From Phenylobacterium sp. (lineage in GTDB: Bacteria; Pseudomonadota; Alphaproteobacteria; Caulobacterales; Caulobacteraceae), in NCBI RefSeq assembly GCF_022402485.1, contig NZ_JAKRSA010000025.1:37922-101921 (forward strand): a stretch of DNA of 64,000 nucleotides. Direction: 5' to 3'. The notes below the pieces were generated by a model. It was not told the origin of the DNA and did no database searches. It saw nothing but the letters and a program-made list of their open reading frames with translations. The translations under genes and the position numbers were made by a program. Position 1 is the stretch's first letter. The number at the start of each line of letters is the position of its first letter. Positions 63,555-64,000 of this stretch are shown one piece after another.

Positions 63555-64000
63555 ATCAGGGCCTCGGCCAGATGGACCCGGCGCACCCGATCGGCCCCCT
63601 CAAGATCAGCGATGGTGCGGGCCAGGCGCAGGGTCCGCGTCCAGCCCCGAGCTGTCAGACCCGCCGCCTCAGCCGCCTTGGACAGCAGGGCCTGGGCCGA
63701 GGGCTCAAGCTGGGCCATGGTCTCCAGCCGCTCGCCGGAGGCCTGGGCATTGAGGGGTGCAGCGCTCTCGCCGGCCGTGAAGGCCCGGTCCAGCTGGATC
63801 GCCCGGGCCTGCGCCACCCGGGCTGAGGCCTCGGCCGTGCCCTGAGCCGGCGGGGGCAGGGCCATGTCGGCAGCGGTGACCGGCGGCACCTCCACCACGA
63901 GATCCATGCGGTCCATCATCGGGCCGGAGATCTTCCGCTGATAGTCGCTCTGGCACCGGGGCGCCCGGCCGCAGGCCCCGCGGCCAGGCCCGCCAAGTCC
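63509..64000 (-). CDS. comM: ComM/YifB-type Mg-chelatase-like ATPase, 3' part
   Basis: The C-terminal 163 residues of a YifB/ComM AAA+ protein. The gene continues beyond the window edge. Visible are the zinc-like Cys pattern region CGRAPRCQSDYQRKISGPMMDRMDLVVEVP, the arginine finger area, and the C-terminal helical Mg_chelatase_C domain (SAQALLSKAAEAAGLTARGWTRTLRLARTIADLEGADRVRRVHLAEALIYR). ComM drives branch migration during natural transformation. The family is also kept in non-competent species. Confidence 0.93.
   Translation of the reverse strand, partial: GLGGPGRGACGRAPRCQSDYQRKISGPMMDRMDLVVEVPPVTAADMALPPPAQGTAEASARVAQARAIQLDRAFTAGESAAPLNAQASGERLETMAQLEPSAQALLSKAAEAAGLTARGWTRTLRLARTIADLEGADRVRRVHLAEALIYRRVSADGSSVLAG

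Overview
This window looks like an ordinary, gene-dense stretch of chromosome from a high-GC alphaproteobacterium of the Caulobacterales (Caulobacter/Phenylobacterium/Brevundimonas-like). The grounds are the gene families: a CC0125/CC1285-type lipoprotein, the 180-kDa NAD-glutamate dehydrogenase GdhZ, a soluble ShkA-like hybrid kinase, a CnoX with a WCGPC active site, the fabA-fabB-fabI cluster, CtrA-like boxes, and the strong preference for G or C at third codon positions. I see no insertion sequence, prophage, CRISPR array or rRNA operon. One tRNA (Gly-GCC) is present. Many neighbouring genes overlap tail-to-tail or are coupled by 4-7 bp overlaps.

Layout. 1-4.1 kb: a Sel1-repeat protein, a stand-alone receiver protein, a DUF454 membrane protein, and a coupled SDR/FeS-type photolyase pair. 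4.4-10.3 kb: ftsK (minus strand) behind a CtrA-like box, a Pro/Ala-rich secreted protein, DUF502, a Tat-exported dienelactone hydrolase, alkB and an HExxH protein. 10.5-13.7 kb: dnaK and dnaJ, separated by three stable hairpins. 13.7-20.5 kb: a Baeyer-Villiger monooxygenase, mutS coupled to a HAD phosphatase, a repeat-derived terminator, a 2-hydroxyacid dehydrogenase and an SH3 protein. 20.6-24.5 kb: fabA-fabB-fabI-ubiH. 24.6-28 kb: a minus-strand proX-like/cnoX/Lon-N/Trm112 group and DUF6065. 28-38 kb: tRNA-Gly, small and secreted proteins, TauE/SafE, MAPEG, argG, kup, an SDR, marC and pyrF.

38-49 kb: an SdhE4-type DUF1674 assembly factor divergent from rsmB, then rpe coupled to a heparinase II/III protein, then a ZTP riboswitch driving purH, then gdhZ with a heavily structured leader. 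49-57.9 kb: a HerA-like DUF853 ATPase, two SDRs, YkvA, an EamA exporter, a zinc-less quinone reductase, rlmN, DUF350 and a trypsin-like protease. 57.9-64 kb: an AmpG-like permease, the ShkA-like kinase, an XRE regulator, a LuxR-type HTH gene carrying a second gene nested inside it, two further proteins and the 3' part of comM (cut by the window edge).

The points most worth following are: (1) the gene-within-gene at 61.8-62.55 kb, where the reading frame with coding-like third positions switches twice inside one continuous ORF; (2) a shared 13-bp palindrome upstream of the Baeyer-Villiger monooxygenase and of an SDR 38 kb away, which suggests one repressor controls both; (3) retention of the c-di-GMP-binding pattern and the DDR linker in the ShkA-like kinase; (4) the ZTP riboswitch on purH; (5) CtrA-like boxes in front of ftsK and of a His/Gly-rich secreted protein.
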